From contig NC_079202.1 in assembly GCF_026745355.1 (NCBI RefSeq), forward strand, positions 24,396,897 through 24,460,896: a stretch of 64,000 nucleotides of DNA. The letters run 5' to 3'. Below the pieces are notes generated by a model. The model was given only the letters and a program-made list of their open reading frames with translations. It ran no database searches and was not told the origin of the DNA. Below, one piece after another: positions 22,031 through 33,800 of this stretch. Position 1 is the first letter of the stretch; each line of letters starts with the position of its first letter. The position numbers and the translations under genes are program-made. Source of the DNA: Beta vulgaris subsp. vulgaris. Lineage: Eukaryota > Streptophyta > Magnoliopsida > Caryophyllales > Amaranthaceae.

Positions 22031-22473
22031 TTAAGCAATAAATCCTTCTGATATTTTGTAATCTAGCTTCACATTCTTTAATTGTCGAGAAACGTTACCA
22101 AATCTTGTAATAGACCAATTTTTCGCCCTTTCCTTAAGAAGCGACATTTTTTAGTAAGGCAATACATAAAAGAACCCTGAAATGCGTACACCATGTCTTT
22201 TTTACAAGCAATCAAAATCCTTTCGAGTAGTCCACAGTTTATTAAACTTAAATGGAGGAGCTTTTCGCATTTATTAATTTTAATATTAAGGAAACTTGAC
22301 AATGGTCCGAGGAGGAGAAAATATGATTAAAAAGTTTTGCATCAGGAAAAGTAGAGAGCCAATCAAGCTAACTACTCCTTTATCTAACGCTCCAAAATTT
22401 ATTAGGACCATTAATCTTTTTCCTCCACGTAAATCTACCACCTGCGAAAGGTAACTCAATACATTCTAGTGAA

Positions 22474-22981
22474 TTAACAGAAATTCATATAAGTTAATCT
22501 CGAGAAATGAAACGAGGCTCCCCCTTTTTTGTCACTCTGAGAACTTATTTCATTAAAATCACCTAAAATAACATAAGGGTCAGATAGAGTCTTAATAAAT
22601 TCAACTAATTCATTCCAAAAGTCTTGCTTAAGCGCATAATTAGGAGGTGCATAAATAAAAATAGCCACAAATGCACATTCCATTGCTAATAGCTTAATCT
22701 TACAGGCTATAAAACGATCATTTTTAGAATAACAACTAGAGTAAATGGATTACTGCATTATCTTTCCAGAAGAGCCATAAACCACCCGCCAAACCCATGG
22801 AAGGAATAAAATCGGAGTGTTGAAAGCCACATCTTCTAACACACCCCTCCCCCGGGGGAACTTGAACCTTAGTTTCACACAACATCATTACTTGAACTTT
22901 ATTAGTAAGGCTAAATTCCTTTACCTCTTCCATTGCAAGATGCCTTCTACACCCCCTAATATTCCAAAAGCTTATATTCAT
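22474..22981 (-). pseudogene. LINE A ORF2 start and apurinic endonuclease domain
   Basis: ORF2 begins MNISFWNIRGCRRH with its ATG at 22979-22981, the usual endonuclease opening of plant L1 elements. It continues with VMMLCETKV (catalytic Glu block), GGLWLFWKD and, in another frame, FIYAPPNYALK and VILGDFNEI (catalytic Asp-Phe-Asn). This domain nicks the target DNA to prime reverse transcription. One frameshift falls near 22700-22740, and a further stop ends the piece at 22474. Confidence 0.88.
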
Positions 22982-23646
22982 AAATAATCTACTACCCTTC
23001 CCAAGCATTGCTAAATTCAACATCTGGATACCAAGTCTTAACACTCTACTACTCATCCAGAACTTACTCACCCATATGGAAATTAGGATGACGCAAATAA
23101 ACTGCAAATCATTACTACTGCTAATATATTGCAAAATTGTTAACTTATCAGGAGAACCCAGAGGAATACTAACAAGGCAAAAACACATGACACTAGCCAG
23201 TAAGCAAAATTAAAGAGATACAATACATTCTGATAACTAGAGCACCTAGCTATTACAATAGCAGACTGCATTACAATAATAAAGCTTAAAATCTTAACAA
23301 CAGCAAAAATCCGAGAGACAAAGTTCATTACACCTACTAAAATCATCAATCTGCACCAACTACTATCAAAATACATAACATAAACTGGGTGTCTTTATAC
23401 CAACCAGGATTGGGGAAAAAGATAAGATATGAGAAGCTAGACCTCCATCTCCTCAAAATCTTAAAAAGATTAGGAGAAACAGCTTCCCATAGCATTACAA
23501 AAGCTAAACTATACACATTTATCAAAATAAAGAGCAATTATAATGCCCCCAGATCCAAATTCTCCCAACTAACAACCCCAAACCTGAGAAAAACCATTTC
23601 TGAAACAAAACACCCCAAAAAACAAAGAACCACTATCATCAAACAA
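22982..23646 (-). other. 665-nt spacer between LINE A ORF1 and ORF2
   Basis: No conserved domain. Minus-strand frames here are short, hydrophobic and rich in Trp, Phe and Cys; one of them (from 23188) runs in phase into ORF2. Plant L1 elements commonly have a shorter gap, so this spacer is long. Confidence 0.6.
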
Positions 23647-25302
23647 TCAAGGTTTAGCCCTCTTCAGACCTGAGGAGGCAGAATCATCCTCACTGTTACC
23701 CTTCCTTCTCTTAGCAGCGCTAGAGAGAGAGGTGGGTTCCATAGGAGGGTCCTGCTCAACACCCAAGGCACTTATGTGTCTAACAATTGAGCTTGCAGAA
23801 TCAATGGAATGAAATGAAGACTCATGTTGAACAGGGAAGGCTTCACAAATCTTATCCTCATCATGTAGTATCATAGTGTCATTTTCCACATCAGAATCAA
23901 AAACAGAATAGCCACCATATTGTTGCTCAGCCAAATGAGACAAAGGCCCAAATTTACCTTGAAAAGCTCACCTGGTAAACCACTTGTAAAGGAAGGAGAA
24001 AGCTCAATGTCAGTGCCAGTGGATGGAGCAAAACCACTCCTACACCCTCACCAGCATCCTTATAGGAGACATCTAGCAAAGCTGCTTGAAAATCATTAGA
24101 AGAGGGCAACATGGAGGGACAACCACGTTGTCAGAATCATCATCAGAGTCATGCACAGAACCATACTGGGGAGCAGAAGCATACACAAGCGCCTTACCTT
24201 TACCTTTCCCATACACAGCAGTACTTACCAGAGGAGCATGCATAGATACAGTTTCTTTAAACACAATTCCAACTTCCTTTTTCTTAACAAACTTATGAGC
24301 AGAGGGATTAAAACCACCAGATTTAGGATGAGCAGAAGCTCTAGCATGTCTATACACTGACTTAGGCTTAGCTTGCACCACATTGGCTTCCACAGCCCTG
24401 GTAGCAAGAGTTAACTTGCCTATTAGCCAATGAGAGAACTCAACCAGGTCTTTTGTTTAGGACTTTTCAAAAGAGACACAGTTAATTTCTTTCTTTGGGG
24501 CATGTAACAGAGACAAACATCAATGGAATGATCCTCAATACCACAAAAAGAGCATCCAGCACTAAAGTCTTCATACCAAATCACATAACCACACTTATGA
24601 CCACCAGCACGAGTTAACTCAGCAAATTCAAGGAGAGGTTCAGTGATATCAACACGAATACAAGCTCTAGCAAATCTTATCTTATTTCTTAATAACGAAT
24701 TTGAATCCAACTTAACCAACACACCAACATGATTAGAAGCAAAAGGTTGGCTAACGACTCAAAATTCAACAATCAGTAGGGAATCTAGGAATACGGACCC
24801 ACAGATCAACCCATTTAATTTCTTCAAGAAAAGGATCAAAGTTTGGTCTCCAAGCTTGGAGAACAAACAAATCCCCTTGAACATGCCATGGTCTTTCAGA
24901 CCATACAATAGCCAGATCATTAGGGTTAGCAAATTTTAACAAAATCCAATGATTACCCATTTCTAAAAAATCAATATCACCTTTAACGAACTTCCATTCA
25001 GATTTAGTACGGGATATAATAGTACGGACATCTAGGGGCTCACCAAGCATCTTACCAAATAAACAGGATTTAGTGAGTTCCTTGATGTCCTCCTGCACTT
25101 GAACAAGTTCATCAACAACTACAGCTTCAGGAAAAGCCGCATCACAAGGAGGATCAGGTACATCAGACACATCCAAAGAAGGATTAGAAGCATCTTGGAC
25201 AGTAGTGAGAACTTCAGGGCCTTTAAGTGACTCCTGAGACTGAGTCTCATTCATCTTAGAGCCCCCTGGTTCTAAAACAGCTGCCTTAAAATTCAAAGTC
25301 AT
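23647..25302 (-). pseudogene. LINE A ORF1 (DUF4283, zinc-knuckle-like, nuclear signal)
   Basis: ORF1 proteins of plant LINEs bind element RNA. The likely start is MTLNFKAAV at 25302. The DUF4283 domain follows at residues about 80-180, with SLF-like CLFGKMLG, GNHWILLKFAN and WHVQGDLFVLQAWRPNF, then WVDLWVRIPRFP. A frame break comes at about 24766. The next pieces hold GYVIWYEDFSAGCSFCGIED, a Cys-x2-Cys segment, and a tail ending at 23647 with two basic clusters (AAKRRKGNS and GLKRAKP) that look like nuclear localisation signals. At least three breaks. Confidence 0.85.
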
Positions 25303-26143
25303 ACTACAAAACGACACTTTGAGAGGAAATATTGTGGAAAAACTTGAGATAATTTTAAGCAACCAGAAAAAACTAGATAAGCAAGAGAAAGATATGAGAA
25401 AAGAACTAACCTTGGTAATGTATATATAGTATGGGCTACTCGAAGTGTCACAAGCAAACAATCTCATAGTAAACTGACTAAGGTTACTTACCATCGCCAT
25501 AAATGCTAAATTGCCACCCTGAATAAATTTTCTGAGAACTTGAAGAACAGCACGCCAAAAATCGGAGGAAATTAAGAGAAATCCAACAAAAGCAATGAAT
25601 GACAACACCATAAAAGCCACCCTAATCTCACACACCACTTCACTCCTCTGCCAATTAATTAATGCACTGAAAGACCCCACCCAATAGAAAGCCCCAAATC
25701 TCAATAGAAACCCTAAATTACTCCAACTCAGACGAGCAAATGAAACGCCAACCTGGATAACATCATTACAAGCTATAAACCATAGCTTGAACTGACTTAA
25801 AACCCTACAGCAATAGGGTAGAGATGAATTACTCCACTTAATAGCCCTAACTTTAGTAGCCATAATCAACCTCAGAAGGTTAAGGACACAGCACGCCTCT
25901 CTCTTAACACAATTGATTCGACAAGAGAATGGTTTATTTTGATAATTATCGCTCTCAACATTGAAAAGTCCAATAAAGGACATATTTTGCAGAGATTTCG
26001 GCTGAGAAACAATGGTTTCTAGGGTTTCTAAAGAACTTCGAAGGGGTTTTCTCTTTTTTCTTCTTTTTCGCTTTCGCTTTCTCTTTCTCCCTCTAACTTT
26101 CTCTCTCTTCATCTTTTTCATATTATCATAGATGATATATTTG
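25303..26143 (-). other. LINE A 5' region, open in phase with ORF1
   Basis: Upstream of the likely ORF1 start the same frame stays open for about 280 codons to the very 5' end of the element. The first codons encode a strongly basic stretch (KKMKREKVRGRKRKRKRKRR) and the rest a hydrophobic, Phe/Trp/Ser-rich sequence with no domain I know. Plant LINE ORF1 normally has no such extension. Either it is an untranslated leader that happens to be open or an N-terminal extension. Confidence 0.45.
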
Positions 26144-26158
26144 GCCCCTGCTCCTAGT

Positions 26159-28260
26159 AGCAAAGGTAGAAATGTTTTTTTAAAAAAAAAAACAGAAATT
26201 CTGATTTCTTAAAGTTTACTATTCAAGCACAAGTTTAATTCCTTTTGTTAGTTATGCTAGTGTTGGGCCAAGGATAGTCCAAGTAGAACTTAAACTAAGT
26301 GTTATAAAACTAAATTCTAATGTTGTTGGGCTAAAAGAAGTTATGGATATGTGATACGTTTGATTAATACATTATATTGGGTTAATGGACTGATTTTAGT
26401 TGAAATAAATCACCCAACTTATTTCTTATAACTATTATTGGGCTATATTTCATAATTACTAAATTAGTTGAGTTGTGTAAAACTAATCCAATAAGCTTAT
26501 TGTTTGTAATATGAGTATAAGTTAATATTACCTCACTAATACTTAAGTTTACTTATAATAACTAGTTAGCTTGATTTATTAGTTCTAAAGCTAGGTCTTA
26601 TACATCTGAATTGTTATGTTGTTGGACTAAAAGACTTTTTGAACTTATTTTATGGACTGATTTAGTTAGTTTAATAAAAACCACCTAACTTATTTCCTAT
26701 AACTATGATTGGGCTATAATTCCTAATGACTAAGTTATTTGAGTTAATTAAAACTAATCCATAAGCTTGTTATTGTAATAGTATAAGTTATTATTACTTC
26801 ACTAATACTTAAGTTCACTTATAATAACTAGTTAGCTGGATTTATTAGTTTTATGTGATTAAATAATATTATAATAATGCTAATGGTTCTATTATAGCAA
26901 TAAACTTAGTTAATTAATAATAGACGATTAATTGATGGTTAATTATGGACTCTTATAATAATAATATACTTTTGTCAATCAAATGGTTATATAATATGTA
27001 TTAATATAACTTTAAGTATAATGTTTTGATAATTCTAAAAGTATAACCAAATGAGCTATTTCACCTAATTAGTTGTCTAAGAGCCACCTTAAGAAGTTAT
27101 TAACGACTAAGATAATAATGACCTTTATCGAGACCTTTATGGCAAAATAGTGAATGTTACGATTATAACAAGCTCTAAATAATATTTAGGCTTAAAAGCT
27201 AAATAATGAAAAATTCATTAATAAAATTATTCTTGAATAGATTAAAGAAGATAAAGGATATTACAGGCCTTCCCCCGGCTATCAAGTTGTTAAGCAGGAA
27301 TTCAGGCTACATCTACTGCTAACACCCGCATTCCCCTTCGAAGTATGTTTTATGACCATGATTAATATTATGCTTTTTATATGGATTGTGGGAAATGAAA
27401 TGTTTTATGATGGTTAAATGATATGATGCTATAAAATGATGATGATTATGATGTTATAGATGAAATGGAAAGAATATATTCATGATGATTATGAAATGCT
27501 TTAAAGAAATGAAACATGATAAATTCAAGTGAAAGACGATTCTTGGCAAGTATCCCGTTATCCTGGGTCGTGCACGTACCTCCCGGCTAGTTAACCACCT
27601 CCCGTTTAGTGATGGCTAATGTCCTCGGGTGGTACTGCGCACTTCTATATTCTGGGCATTAACACCACCTCCCTTTTAGTGAGGGCTATGGTCCTCAGGT
27701 GGCTACCTCCCGTTTACGATGTTACTATGTTCTGGGGAGACGTCATTCCTGTTGTACTAGCCAAGTTACCAAATAATATGAATTATGATTATGAACATGA
27801 TAAAGAAGATAATGTAATATGATATGATATGTTTGTGAAATAGTTTTACTTATTCTCTCTTCCCTGTTTATAACTAGAATGAGTTGAAATGAATTTACGT
27901 TGTTAGAGTAGTATGTTACTGAGCCTCGGCTCACGACGTTTTGTTTTATGTTTCAGGTACTGATGGTGATAATGGGGATGGCGTAGCAGTGAGGAATAAT
28001 ATATTATCTAGACTTATGTAGACTCTTATGATTTTAATTTAAATGAATGTCAGGCTCTGCTTAGTAACTAAGTTTCTGTTAATCAAGACTAGCGTTGGAT
28101 CCATATTATATCATATTGTAATATGTTTAAGTTTATGAATTTATGTTGCCTTGTATTTTCCTAATGAAAAGTACGGCAATAACGCGCCGACTGTTTAGGT
28201 TCCGCTGCTAATAATCGATTAATTAACTTAATAACGTTGATTAGAGGTCCGGGCGTTACA
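26159..28260 (+). other. Second part of the split solo LTR
   Basis: No gene frame. AT-rich DNA with two related blocks (near 26395-26590 and 26640-26840, both with ACCTAACTTATTTC...TAACTAGTTAGCT-like wording) is followed by a block with three ACCTCCCGTT/GGTCCTC(G/A)GGTGG motifs (27585-27720) and TTTATGTTTCAGGTACTGATGG near 27945. It ends GGTCCGGGCGTTACA at 28260, a common gypsy LTR end. Confidence 0.55.
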
Positions 28261-28639
28261 TAGAGAGAGAAGTGTAATGATGATAGGCGCGGTTTTTAGG
28301 GAAAATGGAAGAAAATTTTTGTCTATCTTTTTCCTTCTCCACACATTCTTCATGTCTTCAACTGATAATTGATTAATTGCAATGTAAAATTTTCATGTAA
28401 TTCCTATGATTTTTTGACTTTAACAACCTTATAATATCAAGTTTTTCAAAATAACCACCTTATATGTCCATTTTTTTTTAATAACCACCTTATATGACCT
28501 AAATCCTTCTCAAACCCACAAACTCGAGTATGAAATAAAGAGATCGGACCATCACTCTACCATACTATTATTGCTTATTTAACTAAAATTAATGGTGATA
28601 TATGAATGGAAAACTTTTGAAATCCGTATAATGAGTGGG
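28261..28639. other. Flank between the solo LTR and copia C
   Basis: No gene. Two copies of an AACCACCTTATATG phrase lie near 28456 and 28484. Nothing else is recognisable. Confidence 0.5.
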
Positions 28640-28644
28640 ATGAC

Positions 28645-28788
28645 TAATAGACTATATGTTAATATTTTATGAGCTGTAAATATATTTATACTTAGGCAAC
28701 AATATATTTAGCTTTCCCTATATAGCTTGCCCTTGTTGTATATACTCTTTGGAAATTCGACGAATCAATCACGGATGAACTTCCTTCA
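28645..28788 (+). repeat. Copia C 5' LTR
   Basis: It aligns with the 3' LTR along its length, from TAATAGACTATATGTTAATA to CACGGATGAACTTCCTTCA. The first two bases (TG) appear to have been lost: the target ATGAC is followed by TAATAG where the 3' LTR has TGTAATAG. Very short for a copia LTR. Confidence 0.9.
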
Positions 28789-28800
28789 TGGTATCAGATT
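28789..28800 (+). promoter_or_regulatory. Primer binding site for initiator tRNA-Met
   Basis: TGGTATCAGATT directly follows the 5' LTR and matches the 3' end of plant initiator tRNA-Met in its first ten bases, the standard copia primer. Confidence 0.93.
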
Positions 28801-28881
28801 TTAGGTCCATCTCTCACCTCTCTTCCACCCTCTTCTAACCCCTCTTCTTTAACCGTCAGCCTTCTCCGTCGCCCATCCACC

Positions 28882-29863
28882 ATGACCAAATCCAAGTTCT
28901 CTTTTAACCCAGCCCTTACTGTCTCCAACATCTAGAATCATATTCCAATCACCCTTGAGATGGGGAACGTTCATTACTCTACCTGGGCCGAACTAATCAA
29001 AATACACACTCGGTCTCATCGTGTTATCGACCATATTATTCCTCCGGAAAAATCTTAGGAGAAGGCCTCCATTTCCAGTGCCGAAGAAACTGAACTATGC
29101 ACTTCCCGCTACCGTGCTTCAGTGGATTTATTCCACCATATCTAGTGACCTTTTGCACACCATTATTGAACCTGATGCAAAGGCCATGGATGCATGAAAC
29201 CGTTTGCGTGACATTTTTCAACACAACGAACACTCTCGTGTTGTTATCTTGGAACAAGAATTCTCTCACACTCATATAGTCATATACGTGATTTCCCGAA
29301 CGTGTCGGCTTATTGCTAACGCCTCAAACAACTCTCCGACAACTATCTAATGTCGGTGCTCCTGTCAACAATAGCCGTCTCGTCCTTCAACTTGTTTCCG
29401 GTGTAACTGAGGCATACAACAATGTTGGGACCTTGATCATAAGGCCAATCGTCTTCCTCAATTTTATCAAGCCAGATCAATGTTAACTCTTGAAGAAGCG
29501 AGTTTAGCCAAGAAAGTCGCCATCGAGTCTGACTCGACTTTTATTTCTGCTCCATCCAGAGATATGGATGATTCATCCTCTTCCATGGAACCAAGACCGC
29601 ACAACCGCACTCAAACTCATCATAAAAATTCCCGTCCTAACAAAAAAGACAATTATGGTGGTGGCCAGAACTCCGGCAAGGGTAGCGGCGGCCGTGGCGG
29701 TTCTGGCGGTGGGTACACTGCCGGCGGTAGTAGCAACCGAGGCAGTGGTCAGCAGCAGCAACAATGGCCCTCAACCAAGTTCTATCCATGGCAGGCGTAT
29801 GCATGGCCTTCTCCTCATCATGTGTGGGCCTCCCCACCTTGTTCATACCCAAGTCAGACTTAG
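28882..29863 (+). pseudogene. Copia C gag, broken
   Basis: The start is MTKSKFSFNPALTV at 28882, with an in-frame TAG about 18 codons on. Then come a WAELIKIH block and more stops. The 3' part (29480-29863) is open: EEASLAKKV, then a Ser/His/Asn linker, an RGG-like Gly-rich tract (GGRGGSGGGYTAGGSSNRG) and a Gln run before WPSTKFYPW. No CCHC zinc knuckle is visible; the Gly-rich tract may do the RNA binding. Encodes the particle coat and is dead here through several breaks. Confidence 0.8.
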
Positions 29864-30006
29864 GCTAGGCCCAATGACACTCCTCACCCTTTGCCTAGCA
29901 TTCTTAGAGCTCGACCACAAAAGACTTATTACAATGAGGCCCATGTTCCTGCTGATCTTGATGCTTTCACACGATGACTCTCACACCACCAGATCCAAAG
30001 TGATAC

Positions 30007-30240
30007 ATGGACACTGGCGCCACATCTCACATGACTTCTACTTCAGGTAATCTTTCGTCCTATTTTCATTTTAGTCATTCTCGTGGTATAGTTGTCGGCA
30101 ATGGTCATTCTATTCCAATTCATGGTCTTGGTAGCTCTCACTTATCCCCCCATCCTCCTTTATCCCTCAACAATGTCTTACATGTTCCTCAAATTGTTAA
30201 AATTTGGTTTTTGTTCGCAAATTTACTGTGGATAACAATG
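30007..30240 (+). pseudogene. Copia C protease domain, cut by a solo LTR
   Basis: MDTGATSHMTS at 30007 is the aspartic protease active site (DTG). It is followed by VVGNGHSIPIHGLGSS and LNNVLHVPQIVK, the standard copia blocks. The frame is interrupted at 30246 by the first solo LTR and resumes after it at 32887 with the expected copia linker. Confidence 0.9.
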
Positions 30241-30245
30241 TATTT

Positions 30246-32886
30246 TGTAATCCCCCATAATTTTAAAGGATTTTATAAATATATTTTAGTATTTACATAT
30301 TTATATTTAAACATAATTGAGTTTTAAATGAATTATTCATTTAGAAAAGGTTGACTATTTTAAAAGTCAAAAGTAATTATTTTAAGGATTTAAGGAAGTT
30401 AAAATATTTTATTTAGGCATGCTTTGATAAATGTTTGAAATACCAATTTGATTTGGAAAAGAAGTCTAACTGGGCTTGAGGAACCCAAAATCCTAAATAG
30501 ATGAGGAAAAAGAGTTATATTAATGTTAGGAGTTCTAATTTATTTATCTTATTCATCATCAAACTTTAAATGAGCCCAATCTCCTTTTCCTAATCCCAAA
30601 AGGAAGCCTCCTTATAAATATCTTAATACCCAATTATTTTACCCTACACAAAGATTTATTTGTCTCCCTCCTCACACTCAAGTTTTCGGCCAGCACTATT
30701 CCTTCTTTCTCCTCACGGTTTTCTTTCTTTCTCCTTCTCTCAAGTTTTCTTCTTCTTCAAGTAACGTTTCTTCTTCTTCAAGTAACGTTTCTTCTTCAAC
30801 AAGAAACGTCACAAAACCTTCACACCCATTAATCTGTTGCATCGTTATTGCTGTTGTGTGTCCTGTTTTTCGGTGCCTTGCACTCTTCTTCTTGGTTCTT
30901 TGATTTGTTGGTTAAGTTCTCTTCTTCTTCCTCAAGTTTCCATTAAAGACTATATTTTTATGCTTTATTTTAATACTAATCATGATTATTGACTTTAATT
31001 TACTATTTTAATAAATGATCTTGATTCATATATTTTATATATTGAAAGAATAAAATTTCAGATTTGTTATTATTTTTAGATTGAAGTTTTAATCATCAAA
31101 GCATGGATTTTTAGGGTGTTAATTATTAGAAAACCATAGTGTTATGTTGTACACTATGAGATTGTTTAAATTATGGATTTAAGCATGTTTACATATGTTT
31201 AAAGAGGATTTTATGATTTTATAAGTTGCTAGAATTTTAGAAAAGACTTTAATAATGGAGTTTTAAGGATTTTAATTACTAGTATGGTAGTACTATGCTA
31301 GGAATTAAAAACAATTGAAGTTTTGGTAGTAAAAACAACTTTTGAATATGTTTAAAGGGGATTTTAAATATTTTAAAGTTGTTGTATTTTATTTAGAGTA
31401 TTGATTTTAGTATATATTGATTATTTTAGGCGAAGAATACTCAGGAGGTGACTTTTAAGGAATTAAAGGTGGCATATCAACTCATTTACACAAGGTACGT
31501 ACATACCTGTGTGCTATGTGATATAGTACCATGATTTAAGAAGGAAAAGTTGTAGTATCATGTATAGGAACTTTATAAGTTCATATGTGATTTCTAGTAT
31601 GATTGGATTTTACATGTTTTATGCCTGTGTGCAAGCATGTTAATTATGAGATTTATTATGAGTTAAAGATTGTCATGTTTGTATGAAAATTATTGATGCA
31701 AGTATGTTGATGGGAACTTTATTTATTAGTTCACATGGGGGAATTAATTAATATATTATTGAGATTGAATCATGTTTTATCATGTGTTCCCATACAAGTA
31801 TTATTTCCACTACTTTATAAGGACTGTGGGTCTTATCTGGTAAGTTGACAAGTTATGCCTTTGGAAGGTAAGATTGATTGTTGGCTAGGTTCGACAAAAT
31901 AAGAAAGATTGAGATTAAAGAAAGTAATCTTGGATTGTAAGTTGCGATCACTTACTAAATTCTAAGATAAAAGAGAAGTTCAGATGTGAATGCTTGATTT
32001 GATATTGTTGTGTTACTTAATTGTGTGTGTGTGTCATAACAAGTATAAAATGTAAATCACGTAAAGTGTAACGAGGATAGTTATAGACTTTGGACTGGTG
32101 CACGTCTAGAGTTGGACATTAGGAGTTGGGGTACATGGTGAGCGTGCCATGGCTTTTCTGGGTAATGGATTGATCACCATTCCTATTTTTCAAAAGGTTC
32201 CTCGATATCGCAGGTCATTCTGAAATACGGAGTTGCGCCCGTATTTCGTCTTAATTCCTAGGTGAAAGCATTAGTAGATAACACAACTCAAGTCCAATAA
32301 TTATTCCATTAAAGTAATAAAAATAGGTTTAAAGTTTAGTTCAGTAAAAGTTATCTGCGGAATGTCATATGATTGTATTATTATTTATCCTTGCATGTTA
32401 TTTATTAGTATCATTTTAGGAATGCTTATGTATTACTATGTAGTACTCGGCTTTGCTGATTACGTGCTTTGTTTGTGATTGTTGATCATGACTTTGCCTT
32501 ATTGATCCCGTGATGACCCATTTTGGTGAGCAGATTCTTTATAGCATTGACATGTACAGGTTCGCAGATGTGCATCATTGGGAATATGGGAATGGAGGGA
32601 TTGCGTAATCTAGTATATTATGTTTTCTGCATTAGTTAATAAAGTATATCATTGGGAATATGGGAACCTATTATATTAAGTTGTTTTGAGTAGACATTTA
32701 GAGAGTGTTTGATTTTAAGTACTTATTTATTTATTATAATAAAGTATGAGTTCTAGTTATATGTTTTCCGCTGTAAAATTCTGAATAAGCCGATACGTTA
32801 TCACACAGGCGATAATGCTTTGGTAATTCTCTGTGTTTTATATAGAAAAGGTATTTCTGAAAAGAGAGAATTATCGGGGTGTTACA
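30246..32886 (+). mobile_element. Solo LTR 1 (2641 bp), Ty3/gypsy-like
   Basis: It starts TGTAATCCCCC and ends GGGGTGTTACA, with TATTT duplicated on both sides (30241-30245 and 32887-32891). The flanking copia coding sequence joins across it without loss, which confirms the borders. It contains a TATA box and a CT-rich leader (30680-30790), and no gag or pol, so it is the product of LTR-LTR recombination. Shares its whole length with solo LTR 2. Confidence 0.95.
30613..30620 (+). promoter_or_regulatory. Solo LTR 1 TATA box
   Basis: TATAAATA about 370 bp into the LTR, at the same place as in the copies at 12914 and 34840, followed by a CT-rich leader. The promoter would read rightwards into the copia remnant. 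Confidence 0.65.
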
Positions 32887-32891
32887 TATTT

Positions 32892-33800
32892 GTGGAGTTT
32901 GACCCTTTTAGATTTTCTATGAAGGAACTTCAGATGGGGGTAGCTCTCATGAGATGTGACAATACAGGAGATCTTTACCCTTTCTCCACTTTATCTTTTC
33001 ATGCTACAAATTCTCCTCACTTTGCTACTTTAGCCTTCTCATTACGGCACGATTCATTGGGACACCTTAGTGCTAATATCTTAGACTCTCTTTGTCATAA
33101 TAAACTCATTGAGTTTAATAAAAACATCACTTCTTTTTGTCACTCATGTCCGCTTGGAAAACATGTTAAGTTACCATTTGTTGCATCTTCTAATAATTCT
33201 GTGATGCCATTTGATATTCTTCATAGTGATGTATGGAATTCTCCGATTTTGAGTTTTGTTGGTCATCGATATTCTATGTTGTTCTTAGATGATTTTTCTA
33301 ATTTTCTATGGACATTTCCAATCTCCCACAAATCTGAAGTCCCTTCCCTGTTTCTATCTCTTCATGCTTACATCAAAACTCAATTTGAACGAGATGTCAA
33401 AACCATCCAATAAGACAATGTCACAAATAATGGCATTTCTTTTTGTTTTTCTTGTCCATATACCTCTTCTTAAAATGGCAAAGCTGAACGAAAAATTCAC
33501 ACTATTAATAACATCATTCGTACTCTTTTTGCCCATGCCTCTCTTCCTCCCTATTTTTGGCACCACGCTCTACAAATGGTCACCTATTTACTTAACATTC
33601 TTCCAAGCAAATTACTTAACTACCTCACTCCTCTCCATCTACTTTATTATCAAAATACGCCGTCCTATACTCAACTCTGATTTTTGGGTGTTTCTATTAC
33701 CCTCTTCATCCTTCCATAAAAATCAACAAACTCCAACCTCGCACTACTCCTTGTGTTTTCTTGGGATATCCTTCTCACCATCGTGTTTACAAATGCTATC
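32892..33800 (+). pseudogene. Copia C gag-pre-integrase and integrase
   Basis: The frame to 33413 contains the VEFDPF-to-LYPF linker, RHDSLGHLSANIL and CHSCPLGKHVKLPF (zinc-binding HHCC), then SDVWNSPILSFVGHRYSMLFLDDFSNFLW (start of the core). A TAA at 33411-33413 stands where the next block begins. The remaining core (NGKAERKIHTIN-type catalytic Glu block, the YFWHHALQM block) is found in phase-shifted pieces up to 33800. Confidence 0.87.

Larger units (their letters stand above)
18838..26143 (-). mobile_element. LINE A, full-length 7.3 kb, minus strand
   Basis: It runs from the 5' end at 26143 to a poly(A) tail seen as 17 T at 18838-18854, with a perfect 15-bp target duplication outside both ends. 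In order it has an ORF1 with DUF4283 and a Cys-rich region, then an ORF2 with endonuclease, reverse transcriptase, zf-RVT and RNase H. Both ORFs carry several stops and frameshifts. The exact duplication suggests the insertion is not very old. Confidence 0.92.
16200..28260 (+). mobile_element. Probable solo LTR (about 3.2 kb) split by two LINEs
   Basis: The left end TGCAATATCC at 16200 and the right end GGGCGTTACA at 28260 fit a TG...CA LTR with imperfect inverted ends. The flanks are TATAG (16195-16199) and TAGAG (28261-28265), a 5-bp duplication with one mismatch. Removing LINE B (16473-17994 including its duplicated target) and LINE A (18838-26158) leaves about 3218 bp. The middle has a CT-rich leader-like zone (18060-18837) typical of plant LTRs. 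No internal gag or pol lies beside it. Neither end is perfect, so this is an inference. Confidence 0.5.

Noticed and set aside
29568..30050. A 160-codon frame in the copia gag region
   Set aside because: Shifted reading of the Gly-rich gag tract and protease; the true frames carry the copia motifs.
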